64,000 bases of DNA from Sorangium cellulosum (GCF_002950945.1 NZ_CP012673.1:2790001-2854000); one strand, 5' to 3'. Shown: positions 25,477 to 34,556, counted from the first letter of the stretch. Numbers and translations are program-made. Notes: generated by a model not told the origin, from the letters alone.

Positions 25477-26259
25477 ATGCACAACAGCGATCGAATCGCG
25501 GTCTCGTTCCTGGGTTTGCTGGGTATGTGCTTGATGGCCTGCGTGGGGGAGGCCGACGCTCCCGGGGAAGAGCAGGCCGACGCGGTGGAGCAGGGCTTCC
25601 TGACGAGGAACGCGCTCACGCCGAGCGCGCTCACGGCGAACCGGAGCGCGACGCAGGCGCTCACGGAGGGACCGCTGACGAGCGCGGCGATCGCGGGCAA
25701 CGAGGAGGTCATGAGCGCGCTGCGCGATCCCCTGGCGCGCGACTTCCTGAGCTACGCTGTGGGCTGCGCGCTCCCGGCGGAGCAATCCGTGGAGTTCTCG
25801 CTGGATGGGGAGGTCTACGTGGTCGAGGGCGACATCGGGGTTGCGCCCGAGTGGGGCCGCGCGCACGGGCATTGCAACGCCCGATGTCAGGGCTGGATCT
25901 CTGCGTGCATCCTGGCGAGGATCAACCACCTCGGCGAGAGGGTGCCTATCTCCATGCGCGGCAAGAACAAGGCCCTCGAGTCGGACGCCGCGGAGAGGGC
26001 GGCCTTCCCGCTCCGGGAGGCGACGTATTTCGGCGACCTGTTCGCGCCCGAGCCGCGCCGCTACGCGTGCAAATCGCCCGGATCGACGCTCATCAGCCGG
26101 GTGTGCGGCGGGACGGGCGTGGACACGGACGGCTGCATCGTGGACGTGCTCGGCGACTGCGACGATGTCTGCCACGATCCGGCGTCGGACGGCAGCTTCC
26201 CGAATTGCGCTGCCGATGGCCGGACCATCTCGACGACGGTGACCGTCTTCAGGCAGTAG
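25477..26259 (+). CDS. Exported lipoprotein of unknown function
   Basis: 260 residues from ATG 25477, with GAGGGGG about 6 nt before it; an in-frame ATG lies further upstream but would spoil the signal peptide. MHNSDRIAVSFLGLLGMCLMAC ends in a clear lipobox (CLMAC). The mature protein has an Ala/Leu/Thr-rich segment (RNALTPSALTANRSATQALT), then a compact domain with many cysteines (YAVGCALP, HGHCNARCQGWISACILARI, YACKSPG, VCGGTG, CIVDVLGDCDDVCHD) that probably form disulfides. FPLREATYFGDLF and GHCNARCQGW may mark a family, but I recognise none. It is followed by a tandem-repeat array and a convergent transporter operon. Likely anchored in the envelope. Confidence 0.88.
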   Translation: MHNSDRIAVSFLGLLGMCLMACVGEADAPGEEQADAVEQGFLTRNALTPSALTANRSATQALTEGPLTSAAIAGNEEVMSALRDPLARDFLSYAVGCALPAEQSVEFSLDGEVYVVEGDIGVAPEWGRAHGHCNARCQGWISACILARINHLGERVPISMRGKNKALESDAAERAAFPLREATYFGDLFAPEPRRYACKSPGSTLISRVCGGTGVDTDGCIVDVLGDCDDVCHDPASDGSFPNCAADGRTISTTVTVFRQ

Positions 26260-26260
26260 C

Positions 26261-26420
26261 GGTCGCGACCCCCGGCCAGGTGTTGTCAGGGCGGTCGCGA
26301 CCCCCGGCCAGATGTTGTCAGGGCGGTCGCGACCCCCGGCCAGGTGTTGTCAGGGCGGTCGCGACCCCCGGCCAGGTGTTGTCAGGGCGGTCGCGACCCC
26401 CGGCCAGGTGTTGTCCGGGC
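26261..26420. repeat. Five tandem copies of a 32-bp unit with a 10-bp palindrome
   Basis: Copies begin at 26261, 26293, 26325, 26357 and 26389 with an exact 32-bp period and only one or two differences (CAGATG in copy 2, TCCGGG at the end of copy 5). Each starts with the perfect palindrome GGTCGCGACC. The array fills the 176-bp gap between two convergent genes, where it could act as a transcription barrier, a protein-binding array or a variable-number repeat. Confidence 0.95.
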
Positions 26421-26435
26421 CGCGGCCGCTCGGGC

Positions 26436-27983
26436 TCACGGGAGGCTGGACGGCGCGCCCGAGGGCTGGCGCAGGCCGCGCGGGACCACCGCGCGCTCGA
26501 GCAGCTCGAACAGGCCCTGGACCAGGATCGCGAGCGCGGCGGCGGGGATGGCGCCCTCGAGGATCGTCTCGATGTCGTCACGGCGGATGCCCACCAGGAT
26601 GGGCTGGCCGTACCCGCCCGCGCCGATGAGCGCGCCGAGCGTCGCCGTGCCCACGTTGATCACCGCGGCGGTCTTGATGCCCGCGAGGATCGACCGCGCG
26701 GCCAGGGGCAGCTCGACGCGCCGGAGCTGCGCCCAGGGCGAGAGCCCCAGCGCCTCGGCGGACTCGCGCAGGGCGGGCGGGATCTCCGCCAGGCCGGTGG
26801 TGGTGCCGCGGACGATCGGGAGGAGGCTGTAGAGGAAGAGCGCCACGATCGCGGGGGTGGCGCCGATGCCGAGGAGCGGCAGGAGGAAGACCAGGAGCGC
26901 CAGCGAGGGGATGGTCTGGATCACGCCGAGGACGCCGAGGGCGCCCTGGCCGAAGCGCGGGCGCCGGGCGGCGAGCACGCCGAGGGGCAGGGCGACGAGC
27001 ACCGCGAAGAACAGGGAGACCGCGACCAGGGTGAGGTGCTCGGCGGTGCGCCGGGCGACGTCGCCGGGGCGATCCGCGGGCGCGGCCCCGGCCGAGGCGA
27101 CGCCGAGCTCCTCCCGGAGGAACGAGGCGGCCACCTGATCCTCGGGCTCCTTGTCGAGCTTCGCGCGGCGGTTCAGCCGCATCATCACCTCGCGCGAGAC
27201 GCGGCCCTCGAGGCGGCGGAGCGCGGCGAGCGCCGGCTCCGGCAGGGAGGCGCGATGGAGCAGGACGGCCTCGTAGTCCGGGAAGTACCCGAGGTCGTCC
27301 TCGAGCACGCGGAGGCGGTAGTAATCGATCTCGGCGTCGGTGGTGTAGACGTCGATCACGTCGACCTTGCCCTCGGCGACGGCGCGGTAGGCGAGCTCGT
27401 GCTCGATGCCCGCCGGGGTGTTTTGCGGCAGGTCGTAGCGGCGGCGCAGGCCCGAGAAACCTTCGGGTCGGTCCAGAAACTCGTGCGAGAAGCCGAGCCG
27501 GAGATCGGGGTGCCGCTTGAGATCCGAGATGCGCGCCGCGCCGATCTCGCGGGCGTGGTCTTCCCGGAGGCCGAGGCCGTAGCTGTTGTCGAAGCCGAGC
27601 GGCTCGCCCAGGCCGAGGCCGAGCGGCGCGAGCCGCGGCCTCAGCGCCGCCGCGGTGGTGAGCCGCTCGTCCTTCAGCAGATCCCGCGAGAGCGTCCCGG
27701 TGTACTCCGGGTAGAGGTCGATCTCGCCCTCCTGGAGCGCGCGCCACAGCACCTGGGTGCCGCCGCTCAGATCGCGGCGATACACCGCCTCGACCCCCGA
27801 GGCCCGGAGGAGCGCGGCGCAGAGCTCGCCCAGGATCACCGACTCGGTGTCGCGCTTGGAGCCGACGCGGATCGGCGCCGCCGCGGCCGATCCCGCGAGC
27901 GCGACCAGGGCGACGAGCGCCAGCAGCGGCGCGAGCGCCCGCCACGCCGGCCGCGGCACGAGCGCGCGCCCCGCCGCCCTCAC
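26436..27983 (-). CDS. Osmoprotectant ABC transporter, fused substrate-binding protein and permease
   Basis: 515 residues from GTG at 27983, which overlaps the stop of the ATPase gene (GTGA). After a signal-like helix (LAPLLALVALVALAGSAAAA) comes an OpuAC-type binding domain (about 38-300: IRVGSKRDTESVILGELCAA, SGGTQVLWRALQEGEIDLYP, EYTGTLSRD, PLGFDNSYGLGL, KVDVIDVYTTDAEI). The permease domain follows (about 310-500) with VQTIPSLALLVFLLPLL-type helices (here GVIQTIPSLALLVFLLPLLG) and the EAA loop (ESAEALGLSPWAQLRRVELP). It probably imports glycine betaine, choline or carnitine with the adjacent ATPase. In this fusion the binding domain precedes the permease, the reverse of Lactococcus OpuABC. 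Confidence in class is high; substrate is inferred. Confidence 0.93.
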   Translation of the reverse strand: MRAAGRALVPRPAWRALAPLLALVALVALAGSAAAAPIRVGSKRDTESVILGELCAALLRASGVEAVYRRDLSGGTQVLWRALQEGEIDLYPEYTGTLSRDLLKDERLTTAAALRPRLAPLGLGLGEPLGFDNSYGLGLREDHAREIGAARISDLKRHPDLRLGFSHEFLDRPEGFSGLRRRYDLPQNTPAGIEHELAYRAVAEGKVDVIDVYTTDAEIDYYRLRVLEDDLGYFPDYEAVLLHRASLPEPALAALRRLEGRVSREVMMRLNRRAKLDKEPEDQVAASFLREELGVASAGAAPADRPGDVARRTAEHLTLVAVSLFFAVLVALPLGVLAARRPRFGQGALGVLGVIQTIPSLALLVFLLPLLGIGATPAIVALFLYSLLPIVRGTTTGLAEIPPALRESAEALGLSPWAQLRRVELPLAARSILAGIKTAAVINVGTATLGALIGAGGYGQPILVGIRRDDIETILEGAIPAAALAILVQGLFELLERAVVPRGLRQPSGAPSSLP

Positions 27984-28717
27984 GCGCCCTCCAGCGGCCA
28001 GCGCTGCGCCTGGATGAAGCGGGTGACGAACGGATCCGCCGGGGCGCGCGTGAGCTCGTCGAACGAGCCCCGCTGCACCACGCGCCCCTCGCGCAGGAGC
28101 AGGATCTCGTGGGCCAGGTAGGCGGCCTCGCCGAGGTCGTGCGTCACCAGCACCACCGTCTTCCCGAGCTCGGCGAAGATCGCCTTGAGGTCGGCCTGTA
28201 GGTCCGCGCGGATCATCGGATCGAGCGCGCCCATGGGCTCGTCGAGCAGCAGCACCTCCGGGTCGAGCATCAGGGCGCGCATCAGGCTCACCCGCTGCCG
28301 CTGCCCTCCGGACAGCTCCGCCGGGAAGCGCCCGAGCGCGTCCTCCGGCAGCCGCGTGAGCTCGCGCAGGGCCGCGAGCCGCTCCGCCGCGCGCGCCTCG
28401 GTCCAGCCGAGGTGCCGCGCGAGCAGCGTCGCGTTGTCGCGCGCCGTCAGGTGGGGGAAGAGGCCCCCCTCCTGGATCACGTAGCCCATGCGGTGCCGGA
28501 GCCGCCGCGCGCTCTCCCGCGTGAGGGGCTCGCCGCCGATCCGCACCTCGCCGCGGTCCGGCGTCACGAGCCCGATGAGGACGCGCAGCAGCGTGGATTT
28601 CCCGCAGCCGCTCGGGCCGATGACGGCCACGGTGCGCTCCGGGGGGAAGCTCAGATCCAGCGGGTGGAGCGCCGTCTGTCCGCGGAACTCCTTGCTTACC
28701 CCTCGCACGTCCAGCAT
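27980..28717 (-). CDS. Osmoprotectant ABC transporter ATP-binding protein
   Basis: 245 residues from ATG 28717 (MLDVRGVSKEFRGQTALHPL). Walker A is GPSGCGKST (34-42). The Q-loop region is MGYVIQEGGLFPHLTARDN, the signature is LSGGQRQRVSLMRALM, and Walker B with catalytic Glu is VLLLDEPMGALDP, followed by VLVTHDLGEAAYLAHEI. The closest functional class is the OpuCA/ProV group, although the C-terminal CBS domains usual in OpuCA are absent. It energises the fused binding protein-permease encoded immediately downstream (4-nt overlap). The divergent lipoprotein starts only 54 bp away, so both promoters must lie in 28718-28771 or inside the genes. Confidence 0.95.
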   Translation of the reverse strand: MLDVRGVSKEFRGQTALHPLDLSFPPERTVAVIGPSGCGKSTLLRVLIGLVTPDRGEVRIGGEPLTRESARRLRHRMGYVIQEGGLFPHLTARDNATLLARHLGWTEARAAERLAALRELTRLPEDALGRFPAELSGGQRQRVSLMRALMLDPEVLLLDEPMGALDPMIRADLQADLKAIFAELGKTVVLVTHDLGEAAYLAHEILLLREGRVVQRGSFDELTRAPADPFVTRFIQAQRWPLEGA

Positions 28718-28771
28718 GTCGCGCTCACCTCCGGAGACGCCCCCCCGCTTTCGTACTACAGTCGCTCCCCG

Positions 28772-29947
28772 ATGCGTTCCCACCTTCTGCCCGCCCTGCT
28801 CGCCTCGCTGCTCCTCGCCGCCTGCGCCGCCCCGGAGCCGCGGCCGAAGGAGCCGATCGGCCAGATCCCCGACGCGACGACCACGGCCAAGCCCGAGTGG
28901 ATCCCGTTCCGCATCCGCGCTGGCAAGAGCGTCGCCGCCGACCCGCGCGAGAAGCACCTCGCCGATCTCCGGCAGCTCACCTTCGGCGGCGAGAACGCCG
29001 AGGCTTACTGGTCGCCCGACGGCAGGAAGCTCACCTTCCAGTCGACCCGCGACGGCAACAAGTGCGACCAGCAGTACGTCATCGACCTGGAGAGCGGCGA
29101 CGTCCGCCGGGTCTCGAACGGCCAGGGCAAGACGACCTGCGGCTACTTCCTGTTCCCCGCGCCCCCGCCGCCGGCGCAGGCGCGCGTCCTCTTCGCCTCC
29201 ACCCACGCCGCCGGCGAGGCGTGCCCGCCGAAGCCCGATCATTCGAAGGGCTACGTGTGGCCTCTCGACGAGTTCGACATCTACACCGCGAACGCGGACG
29301 GCTCCGATCTCCGCCCCCTCATCCAGGGCAAGGGGTACGACGCCGAGGCGACCGTCGCGTTCGACGGTTCGCGCCTCGTGTTCACGAGCACGCGCGACGG
29401 GGACATCGAGCTCTACACCGCGAAGCTCGACGGCTCGGACGTCCGCCGCATCACGAGCACGCCCGGCTACGACGGCGGCGCCTTCTTCTCTCCCGACGCG
29501 ACGAAGCTGGTCTGGCGCGCGAGCCGCCCCACCGGGGCGGCGCTCGAGGACTACCGCGCGCTGCTCGCCCAGGGGCTCGTGCGCCCGAGCGCGCTCGAGA
29601 TCTTCGTCGCGGGCGTCGACGGGCAGAACCCGCGCGCGGTGACGAGGAACGGCCGCGCCAACTTCGCGCCCTACTTCCTGCCGGATTCGCGGCGGATCCT
29701 CTTCGCCTCGGATTTCAGCACGCCCCAGGGCGCGCGGGGCATGCCGAACTTCGACCTCTACCTGGTCGACACCGAGGCGCCTCCCGTGGAGAACGGCGTG
29801 CCGCCCGTCGAGCGCGTCACCTACTTCGAGGGCTTCGACAGCTTCCCCATGTTCTCGCCCACCGGCGAGCACGTCGTCTTCGCCTCGAACCGGTTCGGCG
29901 AGAAGCCCGGCGAGACCAACCTGTTCGTGGCCCGCTGGGTCGAATGA
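28772..29947 (+). CDS. TolB-like beta-propeller lipoprotein
   Basis: 391 residues from ATG 28772 (MRSHLLPALLASLLLAAC, lipobox LLAAC). PD40/WD40-like blades recur: AEAYWSPDGRKLTFQSTRDG, ATVAFDGSRLVFTSTRDGD, GGAFFSPDATKLVWRASR, APYFLPDSRRILFASDFS and FPMFSPTGEHVVFASNRFGE. These are typical of TolB C-terminal propellers and of periplasmic DPP-like propellers without the peptidase. The TolB N-terminal domain is absent, so this is not true TolB. Two cysteines sit in an insertion between blades (KCDQQY, TCGYFLF). The stop overlaps the ATG of the next gene (ATGA), implying co-translation with the large Asp-box lipoprotein. Likely a periplasmic binding or scaffold protein. Confidence 0.92.
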   Translation: MRSHLLPALLASLLLAACAAPEPRPKEPIGQIPDATTTAKPEWIPFRIRAGKSVAADPREKHLADLRQLTFGGENAEAYWSPDGRKLTFQSTRDGNKCDQQYVIDLESGDVRRVSNGQGKTTCGYFLFPAPPPPAQARVLFASTHAAGEACPPKPDHSKGYVWPLDEFDIYTANADGSDLRPLIQGKGYDAEATVAFDGSRLVFTSTRDGDIELYTAKLDGSDVRRITSTPGYDGGAFFSPDATKLVWRASRPTGAALEDYRALLAQGLVRPSALEIFVAGVDGQNPRAVTRNGRANFAPYFLPDSRRILFASDFSTPQGARGMPNFDLYLVDTEAPPVENGVPPVERVTYFEGFDSFPMFSPTGEHVVFASNRFGEKPGETNLFVARWVE

Positions 29948-32900
29948 CGCCGACGTCGTCGCGGCCCCGCGCGCCGCTCGCCCTCGCGTCGGCGTGCGCG
30001 CTCGCGGGCTGCTCCGGCGCCCCGGCGCAGCCGGCCCGCCCCGCCGAGCCCCCCTCTCCCGCGGCGGATCTCTCCGGCGCCGCCTACGCCTCGCCGGCGC
30101 GCTGGAGCTACCACCCGCCCGCGCCCGAGGCCGCGGTCGCGTGGGCGCCGCTCGCCGGCGGCGGCTGCGTCGTCGTCGCCCAGGGCGGCCAGCGCTGGAC
30201 GGTGACGCCCGAGCGCCAGGCGGCTGCGCCGGCGCCCGGCGCCGCCGCGCCGGCCCTGCGCTGCGCCGGGCAGGGCCGGGCGAGCAGCGCGCCCGCGCCG
30301 GAGGAGCTCACCGCGCTCGTGCGCCGCTCGCCGACCTCCTGGATGTTCGTCGGCGCGAGCGGCGCGATCTACGAGGCCTCGTCGCCGCTCGGCCAGTTCA
30401 CCCGGACGCTCTCGCCGCCCGAGCCGCTCGCCGACGTCGCGGGCGCCGGCGGCGCGCTGCTCGGCGTGACCCACGGCGGCGGCGTGCTCCGCTGGCGCGA
30501 GGACCTCGGCTGGAAGCCGGTCCAGCTCGACGCCGCCGCCGCGCAGGCCGGGCGCACCCCGCCGCGCGCCCTCGACGTCGCGATGGCCGAGGGCGGCCGG
30601 GCGCTGGCGCTCGCGCTGCCCGAGTCGCTGTTCTCGAGCGACGACGGCGGCGCGACCTGGTCCCGCGCGCCGCTCCCGGCGATGGGCCTCTCGCAGGTCG
30701 GCGTCCTCGGCGGCGAGCTGCTCGCCGAGGGGCTGCTCGCCTCGGCGACCTGGGAGCCGCGGCGCACGCCGGCGTTCTCGCGCAGCGCCGCGGCGCTCCC
30801 GCAGGCCGACGTCGAGCTCGCGATCGCGGTCCCGCGCGCGCCGTCCGCCGCCGCGGTCTCGGCCGGGCGCGCGGCGATCGCCGGCGACCGCTACGTCGAG
30901 GTGGTCCACCCGGACGACGCCGGCGCGCCCTGGCTGCTCGCGAGCGGCCCCATCGACGGACCGCTCAGGGCCGCGCCCCTCCCGGGCACGGCCGGCTGCA
31001 GCAGCGTCAAGCTCGGCGCGAGCGGCGCGAGCGTCCTCAAGATCGTCGCGGTGTGCGTCGAGCCCGAGGACGACCACATCCTGGCGCGGGTGCTCCGCAG
31101 CGACGACGGCGGCGCCTCGTGGTCGCCTGGCGCGACGCTGGAGACGCCCGACGTCGCCCACGTCAGCGTCGCGGTGTCGCCCGAGGGCGCGGCGCTCGTC
31201 ACCGGCGTCTGCAAGCCGGCCGCCCGCGGGAGCGACTGCAAGCCGAGCGCGCCGCTGCTCCTGGCCCAGGACGCCGCCCGCGGCGACGCGCGCGCGGCGG
31301 TCGTCGTCGCGGCGGCCCCGACGCTCAACAGCATCGCCGCGCTGCCCGCGTTCTCGGCGGACGGGCGCTCCGCCTATTTCCTCGGCTACCGCGGCAAGGA
31401 CGAGCGCCTCGCGCTGTTCGTCTCGCACGACGGCGGCGAGACGTTCGCCCCGCGGCTGCTGCACGCGCCCGGCGCGGCCGTGCCCTCCTCTTCCCCCGAC
31501 GGCCCCGAGGCCGAGGACGAGGACGAGGACACCGAGGGCGGGCCCGGCGGCGGCGCCGCGCCGCCGGGGTTTGAACTCGTGGAGGAGAGCGCGCTCCGCC
31601 CCGCCGATGACGGCGCCGTCGGCCTGCTGCTCGCGGAGGCGGGCGCGCTCGTGGTCGTCACCACCGACGACGACGGCCTGGTGCTCTCCGTGGCGGCCCC
31701 GCCTGCCGAGGGCGCGATGCTCGCCAGCGTCGGCCGGCGCGTCGTCGCGCTCGCGCCGGAGCACCGCGCGCAGCCCGGCGGCGACATGGCCGCGGCGCTC
31801 TGGGAGTCGCTCGACGGCGGCGTGAGCTGGGCGGAGCTCCCGGACATGCCGGCGATCTCGAGCGACCTCGCCGAGTCCGACGCCGCCATGGCGTGCGGCG
31901 TGGGCGGGTGCCTCTTCGGCGACACCGTGACCCGCGTCGGCTGGGGCGCGGCGGCCGAGGGCGCGCCGGCGCGCGCCCCCGCGCCTGCGCCGCGCGCCCA
32001 GCCCGCGGTGCGCGCGCCGATCGTCTGCGAGACGCTGCCGTCCTCGAAGTGGACGCGCATCGACCACGTCGACTCGAGCGGCCTCGGCCTGCCCGACGGC
32101 GACGAGGCGCTGCGCGGCCGCTCCGTCTGGTCGCTGCTCACGCGCGCCCCGACCGGCGCCGTCGACGTCGTCTCCGCCCTGCTGCCCGAGTCCGGCGCCG
32201 GCGAGGCGCGCGTCGTCACGCGCGCGCTCCTGCCCGCCGTGCCGGCGGGCGCGCGGGTGGCGACCAGCGTCACCGCCCAGATGGAGGGCTACGCCGCGGC
32301 CCGCGTGCGGCTCCCCGGCGGTGTTGCCAGGCCGGGCGCGCCCATGCGCAACGTCGAGCTCGCCTGGGAGAACTGGATGGATGGCACCTCGGCCCGCGGC
32401 GTGATCGCGGACGCCGGCCCGTTCGAGCTCGGCGACGTGAAGCCGGCCCCGCGCGCGGCCGGCGGCGCGGCGCGCCAGCCTCCTGCGGGCGCGCGCCCCC
32501 GGCCTGGTGCGCCGGGCGCGGCGCCGCCTCCCGAGGATCTGTTCGATCCCGCGCTGCTCTCCGTTTCCGTCGGGGGGATCTTCGTCCGCCCGCACTCCGG
32601 CAGCGCGCACTCGCCGCTCACGTTCTTCTACGAGCCCTCCGGGAAGCTCCAGCGCTTCGATTTCCCGCCCTGGCCCGCGTCCGGCCTGCACGGGAGCCTC
32701 GACGTGCGCGCCGACGCCGTGCTCGCGGACGGCCAGCCCGTGGGCGTCGGGATGGTGCGGCAGCCCTCGAGCGGCCCCGTGACGGCGATGCTGCTCGCGC
32801 ACCGCCCGGCCCCCGCGCCCTCCGGCGCCGCGCCCGCGCCGGCGCCGGGCTCTGGCGCGGCCTGGGAGATCGACGCCGTGACCGTCGCGCCGCCGGCGGA

Positions 32901-33492
32901 CCGCGACCGCCTCGTGCACATCGACTGGACCTACGCGGGCAAGACGATCGGCGTGACGACGCTCGTCGCAGCCCCGGCTCACGCGACCGCGTGGGCGCTC
33001 TTTCAGCCATTCCGTGGAGACGGAACATTCGGCCTGGCGCAGCCGCTGCCCACACCATTCGACCTCGGGGGCGTGCCGCGCCCCTGTTCCGCGGCCGACC
33101 GTGCCGCGACCGCACGCCACGAGGTGCCGCTCTTCGCCGGCAGCGAGGCCCTGTTCCCGGGCACGCGCCACCCGGTCCTCGTCACCGACGTCGCGGGTCC
33201 TTCGGGCACACCCGAGGCGCACGTGCTCCTGACCTCCACGGCTGTGCTCCACGGCACCCCTGCCGCGCCGTGTGTCGCGGGCTGGGAGGCGAGGGCGCTC
33301 GGGCGTGCGCCGATCTCCGCGATCGTCCCCGGCGACCTCGCGCAAGCGTGGCTCTTCCGCCCCGCGGCGGGTCCGTCCCCGGCGAACGGCACGGCCATCG
33401 AGCTCCGCCCGATGACGTGCCGCTTCGATCCGGGCGCCAAGGTGCCGGAGTCGGTGTGGAACGAGCCGGCCACCGCGCGCGTCGCGCGATGA
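29944..33492 (+). CDS. Large Asp-box (BNR) repeat lipoprotein
   Basis: 1182 residues; ATG at 29944 overlaps the previous stop. The signal RAPLALASACALAGC ends in a lipobox. Asp-box motifs (SxDxGxTW) occur at SSDDGGATWSRAPL, RSDDGGASWSPG, VSHDGGETFAPR and ESLDGGVSWAELP, marking a sialidase-like beta-propeller, but no sialidase catalytic Arg triad or FRIP motif is evident. An acidic low-complexity insert (EAEDEDEDTEGG) and Pro/Ala-rich linkers separate blocks; the C-terminal third has further beta-rich segments and several cysteines. Together with the preceding propeller lipoprotein it probably forms a two-component envelope module. Function unknown; glycan or protein binding are possibilities. 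Confidence 0.88.
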   Translation: MTPTSSRPRAPLALASACALAGCSGAPAQPARPAEPPSPAADLSGAAYASPARWSYHPPAPEAAVAWAPLAGGGCVVVAQGGQRWTVTPERQAAAPAPGAAAPALRCAGQGRASSAPAPEELTALVRRSPTSWMFVGASGAIYEASSPLGQFTRTLSPPEPLADVAGAGGALLGVTHGGGVLRWREDLGWKPVQLDAAAAQAGRTPPRALDVAMAEGGRALALALPESLFSSDDGGATWSRAPLPAMGLSQVGVLGGELLAEGLLASATWEPRRTPAFSRSAAALPQADVELAIAVPRAPSAAAVSAGRAAIAGDRYVEVVHPDDAGAPWLLASGPIDGPLRAAPLPGTAGCSSVKLGASGASVLKIVAVCVEPEDDHILARVLRSDDGGASWSPGATLETPDVAHVSVAVSPEGAALVTGVCKPAARGSDCKPSAPLLLAQDAARGDARAAVVVAAAPTLNSIAALPAFSADGRSAYFLGYRGKDERLALFVSHDGGETFAPRLLHAPGAAVPSSSPDGPEAEDEDEDTEGGPGGGAAPPGFELVEESALRPADDGAVGLLLAEAGALVVVTTDDDGLVLSVAAPPAEGAMLASVGRRVVALAPEHRAQPGGDMAAALWESLDGGVSWAELPDMPAISSDLAESDAAMACGVGGCLFGDTVTRVGWGAAAEGAPARAPAPAPRAQPAVRAPIVCETLPSSKWTRIDHVDSSGLGLPDGDEALRGRSVWSLLTRAPTGAVDVVSALLPESGAGEARVVTRALLPAVPAGARVATSVTAQMEGYAAARVRLPGGVARPGAPMRNVELAWENWMDGTSARGVIADAGPFELGDVKPAPRAAGGAARQPPAGARPRPGAPGAAPPPEDLFDPALLSVSVGGIFVRPHSGSAHSPLTFFYEPSGKLQRFDFPPWPASGLHGSLDVRADAVLADGQPVGVGMVRQPSSGPVTAMLLAHRPAPAPSGAAPAPAPGSGAAWEIDAVTVAPPADRDRLVHIDWTYAGKTIGVTTLVAAPAHATAWALFQPFRGDGTFGLAQPLPTPFDLGGVPRPCSAADRAATARHEVPLFAGSEALFPGTRHPVLVTDVAGPSGTPEAHVLLTSTAVLHGTPAAPCVAGWEARALGRAPISAIVPGDLAQAWLFRPAAGPSPANGTAIELRPMTCRFDPGAKVPESVWNEPATARVAR

Positions 33493-33654
33493 GCGAGCCG
33501 CGATGCGCGCCCTGCCGAAAAGGACGAAGGAAACGAAGCAGGACAATGAACGAAACGATCTCGGATCCGGGCTCGCGGTAACCTTATAGCGTCTCGCGTC
33601 TGCGCCGCGGCGCTTGCGCTCTCGGTCTCTGGAGCGATAGCCTGACCTGCCTGA

Positions 33655-33665
33655 AAGGGAGGTGA
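33655..33665 (+). promoter_or_regulatory. Near-perfect Shine-Dalgarno of pssA
   Basis: AAGGGAGGTGA ends one base before the ATG at 33667, with the GGAGG core 4 nt away. It matches the anti-SD almost completely, which is unusual in this window where most starts have weak or overlapping signals. It fixes the pssA start. The rest of the 174-bp gap (33493-33666) has no other clear element. Confidence 0.8.
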
Positions 33666-33666
33666 C

Positions 33667-34485
33667 ATGATCCGGAGGCGACGGCGGTTCGAGCTCAGGA
33701 AGACGCTGTTCCTGCTTCCGAACCTGATCACTCTCTCGTCGATTTTCTGTGGCTTTGACGCGATCCGGCGCTCGGCGACCGCGCACACGGAGGACGACTT
33801 TTACCGTGCGGCGCTGCTGATCGTCTTCGCGATGTTCTTCGACACGCTCGACGGGCGCGTCGCCCGGATGACGAAGACGCAGAGCGCGTTCGGCCTGCAG
33901 ATCGACTCGCTGGCCGACATCGTCTCGTTCGGCGTGGCGCCGTCGATGCTCGTGTACCAGTGGACGCTGCACCGCTTCGGCCTCGCGGGGCTGCTCGTGT
34001 CGTTCATCTTCACGGCGTGCGGCGCGATCCGGCTGGCGCGCTTCAACGTCCTCTCGATGGGCGAGGCGGGCAAGCCTACGAAGCCCTCGAAGTACATCGT
34101 CGGCCTGCCGATCCCGGGCGCGGCCGGGATCCTCGTCTCGATCGTGGTCGCGAACCACGCCGTCGCCGGCGCGATCGGCGGCGAGCGTTACGCCGCGGCG
34201 ATCCTGGCGACCACGACGGTCCTGTCGCTGCTGATGGTCTCGACGATCCGGTTCCGCTCGTTCAAGGATCTCCGGCTCAACGTCCGGACGGTGCTCTTCG
34301 TCGCGTTCGCGGTCGGCTCGAGCGCGGTGATCTCGACGCAGCTGCAGCCTGCGTTCGTGCTCGTGTGGCTGCTCGGGTTCTACGTGCTGCTCGGGATCTT
34401 CGAGTCGCTCTGGCACCTCCCCGCGCGCCTCCGCGGCCTGCCGCGCGACTCGGCGCCTCCCCCCCGGATGCCCCCCGCGGCCTGA
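33667..34485 (+). CDS. pssA: CDP-diacylglycerol-serine O-phosphatidyltransferase
   Basis: 272 residues. The CDP-alcohol phosphotransferase motif D(x2)DG(x2)AR(x8)G(x3)D(x3)D is complete: Asp59, Asp62-Gly63, Ala66-Arg67, Gly76, Asp80 and Asp84. The motif is preceded by PNLITLSSIFCGFDAI and followed by several membrane helices (LAGLLVSFIFTACGAI, VLFVAFAVGSSAVI, LVWLLGFYVLLGIF). PssA makes phosphatidylserine, the precursor of phosphatidylethanolamine, in the inner membrane. The length suits the type II Bacillus-like PssA. No psd gene is adjacent. The strong ribosome-binding site suggests high translation. Confidence 0.95.
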   Translation: MIRRRRRFELRKTLFLLPNLITLSSIFCGFDAIRRSATAHTEDDFYRAALLIVFAMFFDTLDGRVARMTKTQSAFGLQIDSLADIVSFGVAPSMLVYQWTLHRFGLAGLLVSFIFTACGAIRLARFNVLSMGEAGKPTKPSKYIVGLPIPGAAGILVSIVVANHAVAGAIGGERYAAAILATTTVLSLLMVSTIRFRSFKDLRLNVRTVLFVAFAVGSSAVISTQLQPAFVLVWLLGFYVLLGIFESLWHLPARLRGLPRDSAPPPRMPPAA

Positions 34486-34556
34486 CGCCGGGCTGACCCC
34501 GTGCGCCGGCCTCGCGACCCAACCCCTCTGCCCCCTTTTTGGGTAGACTGCTCGCG

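Noticed and set aside
26261..26420. CRISPR array
   Set aside because: The 32-bp units are contiguous with no spacers between them; it is a simple tandem repeat.
28772..29947. True TolB of the Tol-Pal system
   Set aside because: It has only the propeller, a lipoprotein signal and no TolB N-terminal domain; no tol or pal genes are adjacent.
29821..34416. A 1531-codon minus-strand frame across the propeller and pssA genes
   Set aside because: Arg/Ala/Gly-rich antisense translation; it crosses two well-supported genes on the other strand.
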